Assembly (NCBI GenBank): GCA_934376945.1
Contig: CAKRPI010000001.1
Location: 1-64,000, forward strand
Source: an uncultured Lachnospiraceae bacterium
Lineage (GTDB): Bacteria > Bacillota > Clostridia > Lachnospirales > Lachnospiraceae
DNA: 64,000 nt
Reading direction: 5' to 3'
The notes under the pieces: model-generated
The model's input: only the letters and a program-made list of their open reading frames with translations
What the model was told of the DNA's origin: nothing
Databases searched by the model: none
Position numbers and translations under genes: made by a program
Shown here: positions 7,686 through 16,566 of the stretch, piece by piece
How positions within the stretch are numbered: the stretch's first letter is position 1
How the letters are laid out: each line of letters starts with the position of its first letter

Positions 7686-8312
7686 ATGGAAAAAGAAACA
7701 AAGAGAACCATGACCATATTATATGAGGTACACGGAAATCTGTACGTTAATCTGACAAATAAGTGCCCCTGTGCCTGTACTTTTTGCCTGAGACAGACGC
7801 GGGATCATATGGAAGAATCAGATTCCCTGTGGCTGGAACATGATACGACGTATGAGGAACTGGAGAAGGCGCTTGAAAAAACGGATATGAGCTCGTATCG
7901 TGAGGTTGTTTTCTGCGGTTTCGGTGAGCCTACGGAAGCGCTGGATGTACTGCTTTCGGGAGCTGCTTATATCAAAGCGCATTATGGACTTCCGATTCGG
8001 ATTAATACGAACGGGCTTGGAAATCTGATTAATGGAGAAAATATTGTCCCGAAGATGAAAGGGGTGATTGATACGGTATCAATCAGTTTAAATACACCAA
8101 ATGCGGAGGAGTACCATCGTCTGGTGCGGAGCAAATTCGGCGATCAGTCATTTGGTGCGATGCTTGACTTTGCGCGTGAATGTGTAAAAACGCTGCCGCA
8201 TGTTGTGCTGACAACTGTGGACACAACTATTACGCATGAGGAAGAGGAACAGTGCCGAAAAATCTGTGAGGAGATCGGAGCAACGTATCGGATTCGTCCA
8301 TGGGAAGACTGA
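7686..8312 (+). CDS. TatD-linked radical SAM protein
   Basis: The 208-residue protein carries the radical SAM cluster motif CPCACTFC (CxxxCxxC, about residues 27-34), then GFGEPTEA and a RINTNGLGN segment of the partial TIM barrel. Size and motif match the family described as TatD-linked radical SAM proteins, usually found next to a TatD nuclease; no tatD is present here. The substrate is unknown. AAGGAGAG lies 7 bases before the ATG at 7686; a later in-frame ATG at 7716 lacks a site. Last gene of the 6241-8312 operon. Confidence 0.83.
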   Translation: MEKETKRTMTILYEVHGNLYVNLTNKCPCACTFCLRQTRDHMEESDSLWLEHDTTYEELEKALEKTDMSSYREVVFCGFGEPTEALDVLLSGAAYIKAHYGLPIRINTNGLGNLINGENIVPKMKGVIDTVSISLNTPNAEEYHRLVRSKFGDQSFGAMLDFARECVKTLPHVVLTTVDTTITHEEEEQCRKICEEIGATYRIRPWED

Positions 8313-8347
8313 GCAAGTAGCAAAAGTGGATTGCGAATGTCCGCTTT
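8313..8347 (+). repeat. dispersed palindromic repeat, wobble variant
   Basis: The copy begins on the base after the radical SAM stop codon. The first arm reads AAGTGGA against TCCGCTT, so one C-G pair becomes a U-G pair in RNA while pairing is kept. That is the kind of change expected if the hairpin matters as RNA. Confidence 0.65.
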
Positions 8348-8359
8348 ATTTGTATAGAG

Positions 8360-8412
8360 AAAATGCCGGATGCTTTGTTTCTTTTTTACAGAAACAAAGC
8401 ATCCGGCATTTT
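8360..8412. terminator. bidirectional terminator, perfect 22-bp stem
   Basis: The arms 8360-8381 and 8391-8412 are perfectly complementary, with A runs and T runs at the ends. It lies between the convergent radical SAM and carboxypeptidase genes and can serve both. Confidence 0.85.
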
Positions 8413-8432
8413 CGATACAGGCATAGCCTGAC

Positions 8433-9896
8433 TTATAGGTTATTGTAGGCGTAGCTTAGAAGTGTGCGGGAGTCATTCCATCTTGCGGTACTGGAAGATG
8501 CGCCAAGAGTGACAGAGATGTAGGTTTTTCCGCTTTTTGCCCGGATAACACCGGCGAAGCAGTAACCTGCCTTATTGGTGTAGCCGGTTTTCATTCCTTT
8601 AACACCTGGCATTGTAGTAAGCAACGCATTTGTAGTGTAAGTAGTATAGGATCGACCTTGTGTACTCCGGAAAGAATAAGAAGGAGTTCCGACTACTTTT
8701 TGGAACAGGCGGGCATTTCGCCAGGCATACCTGGCAATTTTTGCAAGATCATATGCAGTCGTATAATGATTCAGACCATTGTCAAGGCCGTTAGGGGTGA
8801 CAAAATGTGTGGAGCTGCAGCCGATCTGCTTTGCTTTTGTATTCATTTTATTAGCGAATTTTGTTGTAGAGCCACTGATATGCTCTGCGATTGCAACGGC
8901 TGTGTCATTATGGGATCCAAGCATCAGTGAATAAAGCAGGTCTTTCATTTTAAAGGAGTCGCCAACCTGCATATATAGCTTGGTTGGTTCCTGTGAGGCT
9001 GCATTTGCAGAAACCTTTACAAGATTGTTAAGGTTTGCAGGACTGTTTTCTACTGCAAGAATATAAGTCATAATTTTTGTGGTACTGGCATTGGCATGCT
9101 TTTTCGTTGCATTTTTGTTGTAGATGATTTTTCCGGTAGCGGCATCAATCAGTACTGCGCAATCGGAAGAAACACTGAGATTCGGTCCGCTGTACTGCAG
9201 GATTCCGCTGGTGTTGAAGTAGTAGTCAACACCATTGATGGTATGGTGTCCCTTGCAGGCACGGCCGTTTTTATCAAAGTAATAGCGATTACCGGAGATA
9301 GTAGCCCAGCCGTATGTCGGTGTACCATCTTTTTTCATATAAAAAATACGATTTTTATAGTTTAACCATCCTCCTGGATGTCGATATCCCTGATCTTTCG
9401 TACCGAGGTAATATTTTTTTCCATTAATCATACGCCAGCCGCTGGCACGTTTTCCATCTTTATCAAAATAGTAGGTATGCCCCTGATAGTTCAGCCATCC
9501 GGTTGCACGCTTTCCGCTTTTTTTCAGAAAATAAACATCGTCTGCTTTTTTGAGCCATCGAAGTTTATACATGTAGCCTTCCAGGTAAGTGCCAAAATAA
9601 TAGTAATCCTGTCCAATTTGTTTCCAGCTAAACTGACGATAGCCCTTCGGGGAAAAGTAATAGATTTTTCCATTAATATTCATCAGACAGTCTTTTGCGT
9701 AAGTGCCGTCCTTTTGCAGATATTTGTACCACTGTCCTTTGACGTGGACAAATTTTCCCCCCTTTGAAATACGAATGTTGTCGGTGGAAGTAACTGCAGC
9801 ATTGGCCTGTAATGGAATGCTGATAAAAAAGACAAGCAGAAGAAGTGGCAGCAGATGGTACAGAAACGTATGCGTGTGTTGTTTTTTTCCGATCAT
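8433..9896 (-). CDS. D-alanyl-D-alanine carboxypeptidase with choline-binding-type repeats
   Basis: The 487-residue secreted enzyme trims the terminal D-Ala of peptidoglycan stem peptides. Order: signal peptide (1-33), about eight cell-wall-binding repeats rich in YYF and GW (about 45-235), then a DacA-type peptidase domain. The active-site triad motifs are all present: STTK at 271-274, SHN at 328-330 and KTG at 436-438. Putting the binding repeats before the catalytic domain suggests anchoring to choline-containing or similar wall polymers; ligand binding is inferred from the repeat family only. GGGAGGA lies about 10 bases before the ATG at 9896. Confidence 0.88.
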   Translation of the reverse strand: MIGKKQHTHTFLYHLLPLLLLVFFISIPLQANAAVTSTDNIRISKGGKFVHVKGQWYKYLQKDGTYAKDCLMNINGKIYYFSPKGYRQFSWKQIGQDYYYFGTYLEGYMYKLRWLKKADDVYFLKKSGKRATGWLNYQGHTYYFDKDGKRASGWRMINGKKYYLGTKDQGYRHPGGWLNYKNRIFYMKKDGTPTYGWATISGNRYYFDKNGRACKGHHTINGVDYYFNTSGILQYSGPNLSVSSDCAVLIDAATGKIIYNKNATKKHANASTTKIMTYILAVENSPANLNNLVKVSANAASQEPTKLYMQVGDSFKMKDLLYSLMLGSHNDTAVAIAEHISGSTTKFANKMNTKAKQIGCSSTHFVTPNGLDNGLNHYTTAYDLAKIARYAWRNARLFQKVVGTPSYSFRSTQGRSYTTYTTNALLTTMPGVKGMKTGYTNKAGYCFAGVIRAKSGKTYISVTLGASSSTARWNDSRTLLSYAYNNL

Positions 9897-10120
9897 GTTT
9901 TCTCATTCCTCCCTGAAAAATATTTTCTTATATTCGCACATCGTGGTTTCAGGCTTTTGACCCTGCTATAGTATCATTATAATGAATAAAGGAATGAGAA
10001 GCAAGGAAAATAGCAAAGGAAGCAGGTATAAAACCGAATTAGTAAGGAGATACTGAGAAAAGAAGTGACAGGAAAAAGAAAAGATTCCGAGAATACATAA
10101 AAAGGAATGGAGGACGAAAG

Positions 10121-11479
10121 GTGGAAAAACAGAGAGTTCATACAGAGATTTCAGAGATCAGTGAGTATATGAACACAATACTGCCAATCCGGGAAAGCTT
10201 TGATCTGGTGGAACGCCGAATTCTGGTTGGAGGAAGAGAAAGTGTTTTTTATTTTGTGGACGGACTTTTGAAAGACGAGGCGATGGTGAAAATCATGGAC
10301 TCATTTTTTTCTGTGCAGGAGCAGGATATGCCGGAGGATGCGGCTGTATTTGCAGAAAAGTGTATTCCCTGTGCGGAAGTAGATATTGTTACGGATTTTG
10401 AGGAGATTATCAAGGGAATTCTTTCCGGCGTGCTTGCGCTGTTTATTGACGGATATGAGGCATGTATTATGATTGACTGCAGAACGTATCCTGCAAGAAC
10501 GGTAGATGAGCCGGAAAAGGATAAGTCCTTACGTGGTTCGAGAGATGGATTCGTGGAGACGGTAGTATTTGATACAGCACTGATCCGCAGAAGATTGCGG
10601 GATCCGCAGCTTGTAATGGAAATGCTGGAGGTCGGCAGTTCCTCGCGAAGCGATGTCGTACTTTGTTACATGAAGGAAAAAGTGGATCCGGAGTTGTTGG
10701 CAAATGTGCGGAAAAAGATCAACTCCGTAAAAACAGAGGATCTTAGTATGAATCAGCAGAGTCTGGCAGAGGCTTTGATCGGAACGAGATGGTACAATCC
10801 ATTTCCGAAATTTAAATTTACAGAACGACCGGATACGACGGCGGCCTGTCTTATGGAAGGGAAAGTGGCAATTCTTGTAGACAATTCACCATCTGCGATG
10901 ATTCTTCCGACTTCTATTTTTGATATGATCGAAGAAGCGAATGATTATTATTTTCCGGCCTGGACATCGCTGTACCTGAAATTTTCCAGGGTGCTGATTC
11001 TGATCCTGACCGTTTTTCTGACGCCGGTTTTTCTTTTGCTGATGCAGAATCCGGAATGGATTCCGCCGGCATTTGAATTCGTGGCGGTGAAAGATACGGT
11101 AAACATACCACTTGTCTTTCAGCTTCTGCTGCTTGAGCTGGTGATCGATGGGCTACGGCTGGCAGCGCTGAGCACGCCTAACATGCTCAGCACACCGCTC
11201 AGTATTTTTGCAGGTCTTGTGCTTGGAGAGTTTTCAGTGAATTCCGGATGGTTTAATCCGGAGGTTATGCTGTATATGGCATTTGTGGCGGTAGCGAATT
11301 ATACGCAGCCAAATTTCGAATTGGGTTATGCGGTAAAATTTATGCGGATGCTGATTCTGATCCTGACTGCCTTGTTTGATCTGTGGGGATTTTTGGCCGG
11401 CTGTATTATTTTATTACTGCTTCTGTGTACGAATCGTACGCTGTCCGGAAGAAATTATCTGAATATAAAGATGAATTAG
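10121..11479 (+). CDS. GerA/SpoVAF-family spore protein
   Basis: The 452-residue protein has a soluble N-terminal part (about 1-280) and a membrane half starting near residue 290 (SLYLKFSRVLILILTVFLTPVFLLL) with about five segments, as in the GerAA/SpoVAF family of inner spore membrane proteins used in germination. No GerAB or GerAC partner is adjacent, so SpoVAF-like is the better guess than a nutrient receptor subunit. The start is GTG with GGAGG 7 bases upstream. It is monocistronic, with its own terminator. It shows that the organism belongs to a spore-forming lineage. Confidence 0.82.
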   Translation: MEKQRVHTEISEISEYMNTILPIRESFDLVERRILVGGRESVFYFVDGLLKDEAMVKIMDSFFSVQEQDMPEDAAVFAEKCIPCAEVDIVTDFEEIIKGILSGVLALFIDGYEACIMIDCRTYPARTVDEPEKDKSLRGSRDGFVETVVFDTALIRRRLRDPQLVMEMLEVGSSSRSDVVLCYMKEKVDPELLANVRKKINSVKTEDLSMNQQSLAEALIGTRWYNPFPKFKFTERPDTTAACLMEGKVAILVDNSPSAMILPTSIFDMIEEANDYYFPAWTSLYLKFSRVLILILTVFLTPVFLLLMQNPEWIPPAFEFVAVKDTVNIPLVFQLLLLELVIDGLRLAALSTPNMLSTPLSIFAGLVLGEFSVNSGWFNPEVMLYMAFVAVANYTQPNFELGYAVKFMRMLILILTALFDLWGFLAGCIILLLLLCTNRTLSGRNYLNIKMN

Positions 11480-11503
11480 CTTATTTTTTAGCTTATCACA
11501 GGA

Positions 11504-11555
11504 AAAACCTCATGAAAATCCGCTGGAAACATCAACGGAAACTTCATGAGGTTTT
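11504..11555. terminator. terminator between spoVAF-like and deacetylase genes
   Basis: The perfect 13-bp arms 11504-11516 and 11543-11555 carry A and T runs at their ends, which allows use by both convergent genes. Confidence 0.75.
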
Positions 11556-11576
11556 ATGCGTGTCTGACAGACGTGA

Positions 11577-13142
11577 TTATGATTCGCCGTTTGCAACAAC
11601 TGGCGTCGGGCGCCTCTGATCGAAAATCTGGGAGGCTGTAATCATATTGTCAAGGACGGTTGTCTGACCGGAACTTGCTTTGTAAAGCATATATCCGTCA
11701 AGATCAATACGGCCCTGACGAACATACTGATCCGTGATCTGTACCCAGTACGGCTGAGAACCGTCTACATTACAGAAAAAATTGTAGCCGGCACTCTTGA
11801 AATAATTGTATACTTCATTATCGGAAGTATATCCTTCCCAGGAACCGATGTCATTGCCGTGGGCAAAGATGATGGTATCAGTCGGTCCGACAATATTCTG
11901 AACGGTGTTGACCCATTTTTCATTGTCGGTACGCAGTGCATCCACACTTTTCCCGGTGACGCTTAAATGTCCCCACGTGTGGCTTGCAAATTCCCAACCT
12001 TCGTCTTTAAGTGCATCGGCTATTTTTTTTGCCTCTGCCACATCATCATCCCAGTTAAAATCCGGATGGTCGTCCAGCCATTTGCGCTGATCATCCTGCA
12101 GATTTTCCTTTGTTTTATAATCGAGATCGGTCCGATATCCAAAGACACCGTTATAACCGGTCAGTGCGATCATACCGCGCGCTCCTTTATAGGCACCGTC
12201 CGGATGCTCTTTGAGAAAGGTATTAAGGCGGGGCACAACATCAAAGTCTCCGATATTTTCGCTGCCGTCTGTTTTGACATAATGGCATTTTACATCACCG
12301 TTTTCATCAATTACAAGCTTATCCGGGTAGCTGGCTGCCTCATAGGAATGATAATAGCTCAGATCATCGACAGAGAGAACGATGGCTTTCTTATCCGGCG
12401 GAAGCATCAAAGTAGTATTTGGTGAAAAATGAACAGTACCGTCGGCATCCGTTGTCTGTGTAACAAGATCATGCAGGCTCACATAGACATAACCGTTATC
12501 ATAGAGCTGCTGTGTGATCTTGTCAAACTCTTCTACGGTGGTCATCCAGGCATTCATGCCGTCCACTTCAAATTGGCCGAGTGTAGAAACATTGAAAGCA
12601 GCGGTGGTATCGTTGATGAGTGAATGATAGAAAATGTGTGGGATCGTAGTCACATCAACTGCAACACAGGAAGCCTTTTTTGTTTCATATTCCTGAATAG
12701 CGGCAGTTACAGCTGCATCGGATTCATAGCCGGGGATGGACTGAAGCAAGGCGATCGCTCCGTCATAATCGTATCCTGCGGCAAGCAGTTTTGCCTGTTC
12801 TGCTGCATCCTGCGAAGCCACAGAGGATTCAGTGGCAGCTTCTGTAACGGCTTCTGTGGAAACCGCTTCTTCTGTCTGGGCCGGTGCGGCAGTTTCCTTT
12901 TCTGTCTGGGTAACAGTGACATCAGAAGATGACGGTTTTTGTGCCTGATTTCCGGTTGTTTCCTTTTGTTTTTTAAGCAGAAGGCAGCCAGCCAAGACTG
13001 CGGCTCCGATTAGAAGCACCACCAGCACGATTATCGTAATCGTACGCCGGATCATTGCCTTCCGTCTTCGTTTTCTGCGGCGTTCCCGGCGCGCCTGCGC
13101 TGCTCGTTCATACTCAGCGTCTTCGTAAAATTCATCGTTCAT
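11577..13142 (-). CDS. membrane-anchored polysaccharide deacetylase-like protein
   Basis: The 521-residue protein has an Arg/Lys-rich cytoplasmic start (1-32), one membrane anchor (about 34-57), a Thr/Glu/Ala-rich linker to about 115, and a C-terminal NodB-type domain. Its metal-binding and catalytic motifs appear as SVDD (257-260; canonical TFDD) and SHTWGH (387-392). Such enzymes remove acetyl groups from wall glycans or exopolysaccharide. The domain is long, with an insert between the two motifs (about 265-385). AGAGGGGGG precedes the ATG. It is monocistronic. Substrate unknown. Confidence 0.8.
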   Translation of the reverse strand: MNDEFYEDAEYERAAQARRERRRKRRRKAMIRRTITIIVLVVLLIGAAVLAGCLLLKKQKETTGNQAQKPSSSDVTVTQTEKETAAPAQTEEAVSTEAVTEAATESSVASQDAAEQAKLLAAGYDYDGAIALLQSIPGYESDAAVTAAIQEYETKKASCVAVDVTTIPHIFYHSLINDTTAAFNVSTLGQFEVDGMNAWMTTVEEFDKITQQLYDNGYVYVSLHDLVTQTTDADGTVHFSPNTTLMLPPDKKAIVLSVDDLSYYHSYEAASYPDKLVIDENGDVKCHYVKTDGSENIGDFDVVPRLNTFLKEHPDGAYKGARGMIALTGYNGVFGYRTDLDYKTKENLQDDQRKWLDDHPDFNWDDDVAEAKKIADALKDEGWEFASHTWGHLSVTGKSVDALRTDNEKWVNTVQNIVGPTDTIIFAHGNDIGSWEGYTSDNEVYNYFKSAGYNFFCNVDGSQPYWVQITDQYVRQGRIDLDGYMLYKASSGQTTVLDNMITASQIFDQRRPTPVVANGES

Positions 13143-13250
13143 AAAAAACCCCCCTCTTTGGTATAATAGCTGATATCCAGTTTATCATATACGCAGAAAA
13201 ACAGCAACGAAAATAAGTCTGAAAATGACAGGCAAAGAAAAAGTTTGATG

Positions 13251-13279
13251 TTGACAGAATCCTGAAAGTGGATGAAAAT
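13251..13279 (+). promoter_or_regulatory. possible promoter for sirtuin-like gene 1
   Basis: A perfect TTGACA at 13251-13256 is followed after 17 bases by GAAAAT at 13274-13279, a weak -10. The spacing is right, but only one box is convincing. Confidence 0.35.
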
Positions 13280-13346
13280 AAGAGTCAGACTGTGTAGTTA
13301 AATGCAGAAAAAGATGAAGCATGAAGGGAAAGAAATGGAGATTAAA

Positions 13347-14141
13347 ATGGATAGAAAAACAGAAAAAATAATGGAAGAATCAGAGCAGTTTCTGATTGGT
13401 ATCGGGGAGGAATTTGCGCCGCATGTGCCTGCCTGGGACGGCCCCAAATGCCTGGAGCCGTTTTATATCAGTCAATATTACGCACAGCTCCCGGATGAGC
13501 ATGAGGTGCTTCAGGCTTACCGCAAACTGCGGGAGCAGATCGGAGAGCGGCCATATTTTGTGGTGACGCTTAATACGGATGACCTGATTTTCCGGGCTGG
13601 ATTCGAACCGGAGCAGGTGGTTGCACCGTGTGGAAGCAACGGGAAGCTGCAGTGCAGTGAACATATTGTGGAGGCAGAGAAGATTGCACAGTGTGTGATG
13701 AAAGCATATCAGGATGAAATAGAACAGAAGCCAGAAATTTTAAAATGCAGGATGGAAGAAATGGAACAGAAGGGACAGGAGATTCTGAAAAAATATGCAA
13801 GCTGCCCTGTGTGCGGAAAAGCACTGGAGGCACATACGATAAAAAACGACGGATATCTGGAAAACGGCTATCTTCCACAGTGGGAATCTTATAAAAAATG
13901 GCTGGCGACAACTTTAAATAAAAAACTTTGTGTGATGGAACTTGGTGTTGGATTTCAGTATCCACAGGTAATTCGATTTCCCTTTGAACGAACTGCATTT
14001 TATAATAAGAAAGCAATGTTTGTGCGTGTACACAGCAAGTTTCCGCAGATTGAGGCAGAGCTTGCGGATAAGGCAGTTACGGTAAAAAAATCGCCGGTGG
14101 AATGGCTGCTGACAGAGGAAACGGATGATCTGGACAGATAA
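13347..14141 (+). CDS. divergent sirtuin (Sir2)-like protein lacking the catalytic histidine
   Basis: The 264-residue protein follows the Sir2 scheme in outline: FLIGIGEEF where the GAGxS NAD loop should be, VVTLNTDDLIFRAGF for the TQNxDxLhxxAG helix, then PCGSNGKLQC where sirtuins have the catalytic HG, and a CPVCGKAL zinc knuckle half. The C-terminal half contains MELGVGFQYPQVIRFPFERTAFYNKKA. The catalytic His is replaced by Cys, so deacetylase activity is doubtful. I chose the ATG at 13347, with GGAG 6 bases upstream; earlier ATGs at 13302 and 13335 are also open. It is monocistronic. Assignment rests on motif reading, not on a search. Confidence 0.6.
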   Translation: MDRKTEKIMEESEQFLIGIGEEFAPHVPAWDGPKCLEPFYISQYYAQLPDEHEVLQAYRKLREQIGERPYFVVTLNTDDLIFRAGFEPEQVVAPCGSNGKLQCSEHIVEAEKIAQCVMKAYQDEIEQKPEILKCRMEEMEQKGQEILKKYASCPVCGKALEAHTIKNDGYLENGYLPQWESYKKWLATTLNKKLCVMELGVGFQYPQVIRFPFERTAFYNKKAMFVRVHSKFPQIEAELADKAVTVKKSPVEWLLTEETDDLDR

Positions 14142-14147
14142 AAAAGA

Positions 14148-14180
14148 GGGGAACAGTCGGTAAAGAGACTGTTCCTTTTT
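14148..14180 (+). terminator. terminator after sirtuin-like gene 1
   Basis: The 9-bp arms GGAACAGTC (14150-14158) and GACTGTTCC (14167-14175) are followed by five T residues. Confidence 0.75.
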
Positions 14181-14248
14181 ACTGGGACAAAGAATAAGGA
14201 TTCTTCACTTGAGGTGTGCAAGATTGGAAACGGAGGACCGCTGTTTGG

Positions 14249-14923
14249 TCATATATTTTCAATCTGCCAGTCAATTGGTTCCAGACCATGCTCTTTCAAA
14301 AATTTGTTGGTCCGGCTAAATGGCCGGCTTCCGAAAAATCCGCGGTATGCGGAGAGAGGACTTGGATGCGGAGATTCAAGAATCAGATGATTCGGATTGG
14401 TGAGCATGCTCTTTTTTGCCTGAGCAGGACGTCCCCAGAGAATAAAGACAATCGGACGATCCACCTCATTCAAAATTCGGATTGCGGCATCTGTAAATTC
14501 CTCCCAGCCGATTCCTTTGTGTGAGTTTGCCTGGTGGGCACGCACAGTGAGTACAGTATTGAGCAGCAGTACTCCCTGCTCGGCCCATTTCGTAAGACAC
14601 CCGTTATTTGGAAGGTAACAGCCGCAGTCTTCATGAAGCTCCTGATAAATATTGATAAGAGACGGCGGAGTCTGTACCTGGGGCAAAACAGAGAAACACA
14701 GACCATGTGCCTGACCGGGTTCATGGTAGGGATCCTGACCAAGAATTACGACCTTTACTTTGGAAAGCGGAGTAAAAGCAAAGGCGTTAAAAATATCGTC
14801 TGCCGGCGGATAAATTTCACGAGTCTGATATTCTTCATTTATTTTTTTGTAAAGCTTCGCATAATACGGCTTGGAGAATTCCGGCTTTAACGGAGCAAGC
14901 CAGTCATTTGAAATCGGAGGCAT
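14249..14923 (-). CDS. ung: uracil-DNA glycosylase, family 1
   Basis: The 224-residue base-excision repair enzyme removes uracil from DNA. The family-1 motifs are intact: [18 protein letters not shown] with the catalytic Asp, [10 protein letters not shown], and [18 protein letters not shown] with the catalytic His. I chose the ATG at 14923 (protein starting MPPISNDW), with AAGGA 12 bases upstream; the frame stays open to an ATG at 14956 that has no site. It lies 64 bases after hisF on the same strand and may be the tail of that transcript. Confidence 0.93.
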   Translation of the reverse strand: MPPISNDWLAPLKPEFSKPYYAKLYKKINEEYQTREIYPPADDIFNAFAFTPLSKVKVVILGQDPYHEPGQAHGLCFSVLPQVQTPPSLINIYQELHEDCGCYLPNNGCLTKWAEQGVLLLNTVLTVRAHQANSHKGIGWEEFTDAAIRILNEVDRPIVFILWGRPAQAKKSMLTNPNHLILESPHPSPLSAYRGFFGSRPFSRTNKFLKEHGLEPIDWQIENI

Positions 14924-14987
14924 GGTAATGGTACATCCTTTCTGAATACAGTTCATCTGTCAGATTGATTCAGACAGATCTTTTGGA

Positions 14988-15749
14988 TCACAGTCGTACG
15001 GAGATGTTTTGGTCACGGAGATACTGTTTGACTTCGCGGATCTCCAGTTCTTTATAATGAAACAAAGAAGCGGCAAGGGCGGCATCAGCATGACCGCTTG
15101 TCAGCGCTTCATAAAAATGCTCTTTCGTACCGGCACCGCCTGAAGCAATGACCGGAACAGAAACGTGATCAGCGATGATTCGGGTCAGTTCAAGATCATA
15201 ACCGCTTTTGGTGCCATCGCAGTCCATGCTGGTAAGCAGGATTTCTCCGGCGCCACGCCGGTCCGCCTCCATGGCCCATTCTACAGCGTCAATTCCCATA
15301 TCGATACGCCCGCCATTTTTGTAGATGTTCCATCCGGAACCATCTGGACGTCGTTTGGCATCGATTGCTACGACAACACACTGACGGCCAAATTTATCGG
15401 CGGCATCACTGATCAAGGTGGGATTCTGGATTGCAGAGGAATTGATGGAAATTTTATCTGCACCCTCGCGCAGAAGAAGCCGAAAATCTTCTACCGTACG
15501 GATTCCTCCGCCGACGGTGAATGGGATAAAGACGGTCTCGGCTACGCGGCGTACCATATCAACGACCGTATTTCTGGCATCGGAAGAAGCAGTAATATCG
15601 AGAAAGACCAGTTCATCCGCGCCGGCTCGGTCATAGGCTGCGGCGATTTCTACCGGATCGCCTGCATCACGCAGATTTACAAAATTAACGCCTTTTACCA
15701 CCCGGCCGTTTTTTACATCAAGACAGGGGATGATTCGCTTTGTAAACAT
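14988..15749 (-). CDS. hisF: imidazole glycerol phosphate synthase, cyclase subunit
   Basis: The 253-residue TIM-barrel protein closes the imidazole ring using ammonia from HisH, giving IGP and AICAR in histidine synthesis. Seen: [21 protein letters not shown] at the start with the catalytic Asp, [13 protein letters not shown], and [12 protein letters not shown], all in the expected places. The ATG at 15749 has AGGAGG 7 bases upstream; a long upstream extension of the frame is spurious because it overlaps hisH. It follows hisH by 16 bases. The other his genes are not in this window. Confidence 0.95.
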   Translation of the reverse strand: MFTKRIIPCLDVKNGRVVKGVNFVNLRDAGDPVEIAAAYDRAGADELVFLDITASSDARNTVVDMVRRVAETVFIPFTVGGGIRTVEDFRLLLREGADKISINSSAIQNPTLISDAADKFGRQCVVVAIDAKRRPDGSGWNIYKNGGRIDMGIDAVEWAMEADRRGAGEILLTSMDCDGTKSGYDLELTRIIADHVSVPVIASGGAGTKEHFYEALTSGHADAALAASLFHYKELEIREVKQYLRDQNISVRL

Positions 15750-15765
15750 TTCGTATTCCTCCTTT

Positions 15766-16389
15766 TTAGACAGAAAGAAAATTTTTAAGAATTGCAAGGC
15801 CGGTATTTCCGCTTTTTTCCGGATGGAACTGGCAGGCAAAGACATTGTCCTGCTCAATAGAAGCGTGAATTCTGGTGCCGTAGTCGGTACTGGCTGTGAC
15901 AATAGAAGAATCCAATGCTTTCAGATAATAGGAATGGACAAAATAGACGTAGGAATCTTCAGGGATATCATGAAACAGCCGGCCGTGTGGATTGCCATCT
16001 TGTTCTGCAGTATAGGACAGAGAGTTCCAGCCCATATGCGGAATTTTCAGTCCGGGCGTATCCGGAATCCGAAGAATGCTGCCGCTGCAGATACCAAGTC
16101 CTTTCACTCCCGGAGTTTCCTCACTGGATTCAAAAAGAAGCTGAAGACCGAGGCAGATGCCAAGGAACGGAGTCCCTTTGTTGACGGTATCGTGAATCAC
16201 CTCACAGAGGTGATATTGCTGAAGCTTCTCCATCGCATCGCCAAAGGAACCGACACCTGGAAGAATTACTTTATCAGCTGAGAGAATTTGTTCCGGATCG
16301 CGGGTGATAACCGGAGCTGCGCCAAGACTTAAAACAGCCTTTTCTACGCTGCGCAGGTTTCCGGCATCATAATCTATGATCGCAATCAT
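15766..16389 (-). CDS. hisH: imidazole glycerol phosphate synthase, glutaminase subunit
   Basis: The 207-residue class I glutamine amidotransferase supplies ammonia to HisF. The nucleophile lies in [14 protein letters not shown] and the triad His in [10 protein letters not shown] near residue 185; the N-terminus [15 protein letters not shown] is diagnostic. AAGGAG precedes the ATG at 16389. Only 45 bases separate this ATG from the terminator hairpin at 16434-16466, so its promoter must be very short or it depends on read-through from the activase gene. Confidence 0.95.
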   Translation of the reverse strand: MIAIIDYDAGNLRSVEKAVLSLGAAPVITRDPEQILSADKVILPGVGSFGDAMEKLQQYHLCEVIHDTVNKGTPFLGICLGLQLLFESSEETPGVKGLGICSGSILRIPDTPGLKIPHMGWNSLSYTAEQDGNPHGRLFHDIPEDSYVYFVHSYYLKALDSSIVTASTDYGTRIHASIEQDNVFACQFHPEKSGNTGLAILKNFLSV

Positions 16390-16433
16390 ACTGTCACTCC
16401 TTACTTCTAATTTTTTCAGTACATAGTATATAA

Positions 16434-16466
16434 AAAGGGGAACGCTGCCAGGCAGCATTCCCCTTT
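16434..16466 (-). terminator. terminator after the activase gene
   Basis: A stem of about 14 bp (AAAGGGGAA.GCTGCC with its complement) is followed on the minus strand by five T residues. It lies between the 1,427-residue activase gene and hisH. Confidence 0.75.
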
Positions 16467-16566
16467 AATTTAGCATAAATAACAAAAACATACAAGATAT
16501 TCTGTTATTATTGACGATACATTCCGTAAGACATCTTCTGACCACAATATCTTATCAATAAAAAAT

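Noticed and set aside
149-8347. CRISPR array interpretation of the short repeats
   Set aside because: Copies are kilobases apart, lie between unrelated genes, have no regular spacers and no cas genes are nearby.
9981-10055. 24-residue basic small ORF before the SpoVAF-like gene
   Set aside because: It has no ribosome binding site and shows no similarity to a known small protein; chance is enough to explain it.
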